Below, piece after piece: positions 24,319 to 28,119 of a stretch of DNA of 28,119 bases; position 1 is the first letter of the stretch; every line of letters begins with the position of its first letter. The position numbers were made by a program, and so were the translations under genes. Origin of the DNA: Pseudomonadota bacterium (GTDB lineage: Bacteria > Pseudomonadota > Gammaproteobacteria > Burkholderiales > Burkholderiaceae_D); NCBI GenBank assembly GCA_023420795.1, contig JAEZVM010000010.1, forward strand, positions 1 through 28,119, in the 5' to 3' direction. Under the pieces are notes generated by a model. It saw nothing but the letters and a program-made list of their open reading frames with translations. It did not search any database and was not told where the DNA came from.

Positions 24319-25481
24319 GAGAAGCCATAAAACACAGTATGCCCGCCGTCATTGTGGGCGGCGGACTGAATGCGCTCGGCATCGTTCGCAGTCTGGGAAG
24401 CCAAGACGTGCCGCTGCTGGTTATCGGCACCGATTCCCGCTCTCCTGCGATGCGTTCCCGTTACGGGAAAAAACTCGTCGTTCCCTCCCTGGAGGGGACC
24501 GATTTTATCGAGCGTCTGCTCGACGCCGGGAAGGATATTTCCGGCCCGGCCGTTCTGTTCCTGACGGAAGAGAAGACGGTGATTACCGTCTCCGAACATC
24601 GCGGCGCCGTTTCAGGGAAATTCCTGATCCGCCTGCCCGAACATGAACGCCTGATGGCCCTGATGCAAAAGGAAGGCTTCCAGAAACTCGCCGAAGCCAT
24701 CCACGCACCGGTGCCGAAGACCGTGCGACTGCAAGGCCTCACCGATCTTCCGCAGCTCGAGCATTTGACCTATCCGTGCGTGCTGAAGCCGAACGTCAAG
24801 GATTACACCTATGGCGCTCGTTTCAAGAAGGCGTACAAGGTTGCGTCTGCCACCGAAGCGGCGGAGCTTTACCGGCAAATCGAGCCGGTGCTGGCCGACA
24901 TGGTGGTGCAGGAATGGATAGAAGGTTCGGATGCGGAGATTTACTTCTGCCTGCAATACATCGGTGCCCACGGAGAAAGGATCAGCTCATTCACCGGAAG
25001 GAAAATCCGATCCTGGCCCCTGCGGGTTGGAGGAACCGCTAGCTGCACCGCGGCGTGGGATTTCCACGAAGAGCTGTCGGACATGACCCATGCATTTTTC
25101 AACCGGGTTGGATTTTCCGGCATGGGAAGCATGGAATACAAGCGAGACGAGCGCGACGGGCGCTTCTACATGGTTGAACCGACCGTCGCGAGAACCGACT
25201 TCCAGGAAGAGGTTGCCACCGTCAATGGCGTCAACATTCCGCTCGCCGCATACCGCCATGAAACAGGCCTGCCGCCTGTCCGGAGCCAGCCGGAAAAAGT
25301 CCCGACCATGTGGCGGGATCCGCTGTCGGATCGCTGGGCTTTCAAGGAAGGAAACAAGATGCCCGATGAGCGCTCACGCCTGCACAAGGTGTGTGACGCT
25401 TACTGGCGCTGGAGTGATCCGCTGCCCTGGGTTGACGTCATGGCAAACATGGTGGCACTGCGATTGGGACGCGGACGATGA
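24315..25481 (+). CDS. ATP-grasp family ligase (carboxylate-amine ligase-like)
   Basis: This 388-aa ATP-grasp enzyme is expected to activate a carboxylate by ATP and join it to an amine or other nucleophile. The preATP-grasp domain starts AVIVGGGLNALGIVRSLG. ATP-binding elements include YPCVLKPN (K158) and VVQEWIEGSDAEIY (E200 region). The metal-site stretch is GSMEYKRD (E274) followed by FYMVEPTVARTDFQEEV (E288). The common ExN pattern of amino-acid ligases is replaced by EPTVARTD. It may attach an amino acid or amide to an EPS sugar. The true substrate is unknown. It is coupled by ATGA to genes on both sides, suggesting joint function with the DegT-like protein. Confidence 0.85.
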   Translation: MREAIKHSMPAVIVGGGLNALGIVRSLGSQDVPLLVIGTDSRSPAMRSRYGKKLVVPSLEGTDFIERLLDAGKDISGPAVLFLTEEKTVITVSEHRGAVSGKFLIRLPEHERLMALMQKEGFQKLAEAIHAPVPKTVRLQGLTDLPQLEHLTYPCVLKPNVKDYTYGARFKKAYKVASATEAAELYRQIEPVLADMVVQEWIEGSDAEIYFCLQYIGAHGERISSFTGRKIRSWPLRVGGTASCTAAWDFHEELSDMTHAFFNRVGFSGMGSMEYKRDERDGRFYMVEPTVARTDFQEEVATVNGVNIPLAAYRHETGLPPVRSQPEKVPTMWRDPLSDRWAFKEGNKMPDERSRLHKVCDAYWRWSDPLPWVDVMANMVALRLGRGR

Positions 25482-26710
25482 AACGCATTCATCTGTCTTA
25501 TGCCGACTGGTCGCGCGCAGAATATGCGTCAGCCTTCTTCAGCCTGACGCGTGGCGAAGTGGCGGACGGCGCGCATATTTCCAGACTGGCAGAACGTCTA
25601 TCCGAGCTCCATGCGCCGAGCATTGCCTATCCGATCAATTTCGGACACAGCGCGATTCTCATCGCGCTCAGAGCCTTCGCATCGAGAATGCCCGAGCGCG
25701 ATGAAGTGATTGTTCCGGCCTATATCTGCCCAAGCGTCATCAATACTGTCCGGCGCGCTGGATTCAAGGTGCGTTTTGCCGATATTGGCAATGACCTGAA
25801 CATCGATCCGGCCTCGGTGGCAGTCACATTGAACGAGAGAACGCTCGCGGTCATCGTGCCGCATATGTATGGCTCCCCGGCGCGAATCACTGAAATAGAT
25901 GCGCTATGCCAGTCTACCGGCGTGTTCATGATCGACGATGCAGCGCAGGTCACCGGCGTCGAGCACGCGGGACGGTTACTGGGGACTTGCGGCGATATCG
26001 GCATTCTGAGTTTCGCCCAGTCGAAGACCGTGGTTACCGGAGTGCGCGGTTCGGGCGGTGCCCTATTAGTGAATAACCGAGAACTGGATAAAAACATCAG
26101 TAGCGCTTGCCGCGACCTGCCGCCGGCGCGAAAACGTGGCACGGCGTTTCTGCACTTCCTGTGGAACTACATGTGGAAACGTTATACCGGTACCTCCGGC
26201 TACTACTTCGCTCGCGTCCATGATGTCCTGCGTCTCGAAACAAGGGAGGCAGATTGCCCCACCCGCATCGGCAATCTCGATGCCGGCATAGCCCTCGCAC
26301 AACTGAACAGGCTGCCCACGATACAGAAGCGAAAGATTCGCATTGCCGAGATGTACTGCGAGGAACTGAAGAAGCTGCCACAGGTGCGCTTTCCCCAATA
26401 TGCGCCGCAGCGGTATCTGACCCGGGTCATGCTGCTGCTTCCGCCGGGGTTCTGCGCAGAGCTCGTAAGGGCGAGCCTGCAGAAAGCCGGAGTGGAAACC
26501 CGTCCGGGATATCCGATGACCGTCTCGCGCGGATGCAATGCAGCCGATGCGGCGGATATCGCGAAGCGCCTGATCGAGGTGCCTTCCGGTCCCGATATTT
26601 CCGCAATCGACGTACGCCGGATCTGCGCGGCACTAAGTGACTCGTTGCGGTCCCATTCACCAGTTGGAGAGTTACACCATGAAACATATCAAGCACCTTA
26701 TCAGGGATAA
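25478..26710 (+). CDS. DegT/DnrJ/EryC1-family PLP-dependent aminotransferase-like protein
   Basis: This 410-aa fold-type I PLP enzyme is similar to sugar aminotransferases that make amino sugars for surface polysaccharides. The motif MIDDAAQ contains the PLP-binding Asp (D154). The LSFAQSKTVVTGVRGSGGALL segment contains the candidate Schiff-base Lys183, so catalytic residues appear intact. The N-terminal part has NFGHSAILIALRA and the DEVIVPAYICPSVINTV active-site region. The C-terminal half is less conserved by eye. ATG 25478 overlaps the previous stop, and the gene overlaps the next by 32 bases. The substrate is not known. Confidence 0.83.
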   Translation: MKRIHLSYADWSRAEYASAFFSLTRGEVADGAHISRLAERLSELHAPSIAYPINFGHSAILIALRAFASRMPERDEVIVPAYICPSVINTVRRAGFKVRFADIGNDLNIDPASVAVTLNERTLAVIVPHMYGSPARITEIDALCQSTGVFMIDDAAQVTGVEHAGRLLGTCGDIGILSFAQSKTVVTGVRGSGGALLVNNRELDKNISSACRDLPPARKRGTAFLHFLWNYMWKRYTGTSGYYFARVHDVLRLETREADCPTRIGNLDAGIALAQLNRLPTIQKRKIRIAEMYCEELKKLPQVRFPQYAPQRYLTRVMLLLPPGFCAELVRASLQKAGVETRPGYPMTVSRGCNAADAADIAKRLIEVPSGPDISAIDVRRICAALSDSLRSHSPVGELHHETYQAPYQG

Positions 26711-27827
26711 CGTGGGATTGGGCACCAAGCCGGCCCGTGCGATTGAACAGCATCTTCAAGCCGCCGCCGACTGGATCCTGCGTGCGCAACAGGCAACGCC
26801 CGATGATGGTGTGGCCCACAGCTATGACGTGCGGGCAAAGAAATGGCTCGCCTCCTATCCGGAAACGACGGGCTACATCATCCCGACACTGTACGACTAC
26901 GCGAAGTACTATGACGCGCCAAAGTATGCCGCCGCCGCGCGCCGCATGGCTGAATGGGAATGCGACATACAGCTCCCGGATGGCGGTGTGCGCGCCGGCA
27001 TCATGTCGGCAGAAATCGTGGCGCCTACGATCTTCAATACCGGCCAGGCGCTGTTCGGCTGGGCCAAGGCATATACCGAAACCGGTAACGACCGTTTTAG
27101 GAACGCACTGACCCGGGCGGCCGACTGGCTCGTGGCCGCGCAGGATCCGGACGGCGCCTGGCGCAAGTTCCCGTCTCCTTTCACATCGGCGAAGCTAAAC
27201 AGCTACAACACCAGGTCCGCCTTCGGCCTGATACGCGCCTTCGAGGCAACCGGCAAGTCTGCCTACATGGATGCCGCCAAGGCCAACGTCGAATGGACGC
27301 TGAAGCGCGCATTGCCCGGTGGCTGGCTGAATGACAATTGCCTGTCCAAGAACGAGGATCAGAGTGCGCTGACGCACACCATTGCCTATTCGATCCGCGG
27401 CATTCTCGAAGTCGGCGCAGCCGCAGGAAGAAACGACTACATCGGCAAGGCGCTGGACATGGCGAAATCGGTCGCGAAGGCGCAGCGTCATGACGGCGCT
27501 CTGCCCGGCTACTACAAGCCCGACTGGTCCCCGCGCGTGCGCTGGAGCTGTGTCACCGGTAACTCCCAGATGGCAATCAACTGGCTGCGTCTGGCGCAAC
27601 TGACCGGCGACGCCAGCCTGAAGGAACACGCGATCAAGGCTAATCGCTTCAACATGCGCATCCAAGATGTGGATACCAAGGACCCGGGTGTGCGCGGCGC
27701 GATCAAGGGTTCTCATCCGATCAATGGCGGCTACATGACATATCGCTTTCCCAACTGGGCGGCCAAGTTCTTCATGGACGGCCTGATGCTTGAGCAACAG
27801 TACGGCCGTGCCGCAAATATCGGCTGA
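26679..27827 (+). CDS. Alpha/alpha-toroid protein (six-hairpin glycosidase/lyase-like)
   Basis: This 382-aa protein has repeated amphipathic helix pairs with D/W-rich turns, such as AADWILRAQQ, TTGYIIPTLYDYAKYY, NTGQALFGWAKAY and NTRSAFGLIRAFEATG. That layout indicates an (alpha/alpha)6-type toroid shared by polysaccharide lyases, epimerases and some hydrolases. Conserved-looking segments are CDIQLPDGGVRAG, NWLRLAQLTGD and GSHPINGGYMTYRFPNWAAKFF. No signal peptide is visible, so it is probably cytoplasmic. ATG 26679 has GGAG nine bases upstream and is preferred over the in-frame upstream start at 26637, which lies deep in the preceding gene. I cannot give a precise catalytic activity. Confidence 0.72.
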   Translation: MKHIKHLIRDNVGLGTKPARAIEQHLQAAADWILRAQQATPDDGVAHSYDVRAKKWLASYPETTGYIIPTLYDYAKYYDAPKYAAAARRMAEWECDIQLPDGGVRAGIMSAEIVAPTIFNTGQALFGWAKAYTETGNDRFRNALTRAADWLVAAQDPDGAWRKFPSPFTSAKLNSYNTRSAFGLIRAFEATGKSAYMDAAKANVEWTLKRALPGGWLNDNCLSKNEDQSALTHTIAYSIRGILEVGAAAGRNDYIGKALDMAKSVAKAQRHDGALPGYYKPDWSPRVRWSCVTGNSQMAINWLRLAQLTGDASLKEHAIKANRFNMRIQDVDTKDPGVRGAIKGSHPINGGYMTYRFPNWAAKFFMDGLMLEQQYGRAANIG

Positions 27828-27852
27828 ACGTTCCATCCAGGAGAGGAAACGC

Positions 27853-28017
27853 ATGGAAACCCTGTTATTCGTCGCCGCGCTAGGAGCGATTGTGCTGCTC
27901 GTGCTGGGCTATGCCCGGACGGAAGCTGCCGGCGATGCCGAGAAAAAGCCATGGCTCTTCTCCTACAAAACGGACAAGCATGAGCAAAAGAGCCATCCAG
28001 GAAAGGCAGGCACATAA
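27853..28017 (+). CDS. Small single-TM protein, unknown function
   Basis: This 54-aa protein has a predicted membrane helix at residues 2-20 (TLLFVAALGAIVLLVLGYA), followed by a short polar tail ending KAGT. ATG 27853 has AGGAG plus AGGAA upstream, 25 bases after the toroid gene, and its stop overlaps the next start (TAATG). A longer in-frame start at 27790 lies inside the preceding gene and is rejected. The tail carries several Lys and His residues. I recognise no family. Its placement in the operon supports it being real. Confidence 0.7.
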   Translation: METLLFVAALGAIVLLVLGYARTEAAGDAEKKPWLFSYKTDKHEQKSHPGKAGT

Positions 28018-28119
28018 TGCGCGACCTTGCGATGCTGGGAGCAATGTGCATTTTGCTTCCGATGGCGATACGCAGACCATTCATCTCTTATGTCTTGTGG
28101 GCATGGACCGGCGTACTTT
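28017..28119 (+). CDS. Putative O-glycosylation ligase / Wzy-like protein (5' end only, TIGR03097 type)
   Basis: The frame opens with ATG 28017, which overlaps the previous stop, and runs off the window after 34 codons. It reads MRDLAMLGAMCILLPMAIRR, then PFISYVLWAWTGVL. This matches the start of the exosortase-A-associated putative O-antigen ligase-like family, in which an MRDL opening and an RRPF...WTW segment precede many membrane helices. If right, it would polymerise or ligate the exopolysaccharide in the inner membrane. Only the N-terminus is seen, so the call depends on this short stretch. Confidence 0.65.
   Translation, partial: MRDLAMLGAMCILLPMAIRRPFISYVLWAWTGVL

Noticed and set aside
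1..28119. CRISPR arrays, tRNA/rRNA genes, insertion sequences and attachment sites
   Set aside because: I looked for direct repeats, cloverleaf-like segments, transposase motifs and terminal inverted repeats and saw none.

Overview
The window looks like a chromosomal segment of a GC-rich (roughly 58% G+C by eye) Gram-negative bacterium, most likely a betaproteobacterium of the Burkholderiales/Oxalobacteraceae type. The reasons are the gatB relative at the left edge, the outer-membrane export protein, and a complete proteobacterial-style XrtA (exosortase A)/PEP-CTERM exopolysaccharide locus. Species is inferred from gene content and style only; no database search was possible.

Left edge (1-2039): the 3' part of gatB (Asp/Glu-tRNA amidotransferase subunit B) converges on a minus-strand EPS export lipoprotein gene (Wza/EpsE type), with a strong hairpin terminator between them. 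A roughly 310-base divergent intergenic region separates the export gene from prsT and holds a 14-base perfect palindrome. Region 2 (2040-6924): prsT encodes a large TPR lipoprotein of the PEP-CTERM system. It is followed by two single-gene units for PEP-CTERM substrate proteins. Each has its own well-formed sigma-54 (-24/-12) promoter, a shared upstream AT-rich block and a downstream rho-independent terminator.

Region 3 (7138-11995): a four-gene operon encodes the chain-length determinant, the tyrosine autokinase, an outer-membrane beta-barrel-like protein (TIGR03016 type) and an ExeA-like ATPase (TIGR03015 type). A gap of about 570 bases (11996-12565) follows, with palindromes and one candidate 35-aa small ORF. 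Region 4 (12566-28119, running off the right edge) is a long, tightly overlapped operon. Its order is UDP-GlcNAc 2-epimerase, XrtA-type polysaccharide deacetylase, FemAB-like protein, glycosyltransferase, exosortase A fused to EpsI, three more GT4-like glycosyltransferases, a second polysaccharide deacetylase, another glycosyltransferase, ATP-grasp ligase, DegT-type PLP enzyme, an alpha/alpha-toroid protein, a 54-aa single-TM protein, and the start of a probable O-antigen-ligase/Wzy-like protein (TIGR03097 type).

Together the genes describe synthesis of an amino-sugar-containing polysaccharide (epimerase, five glycosyltransferases, two deacetylases), control of its length and export (chain-length protein, kinase, export lipoprotein, barrel), and sorting or processing of PEP-CTERM proteins by exosortase A. 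Substrate genes appear to be switched by sigma-54 plus an enhancer-binding protein; PrsK/PrsR is the known pair and is not in this window. The least understood part is the ATP-grasp/DegT/toroid/mini-membrane-protein cassette at the right end. With the FemAB protein, it suggests amino-acid or amide decoration of the polymer or of a carrier.
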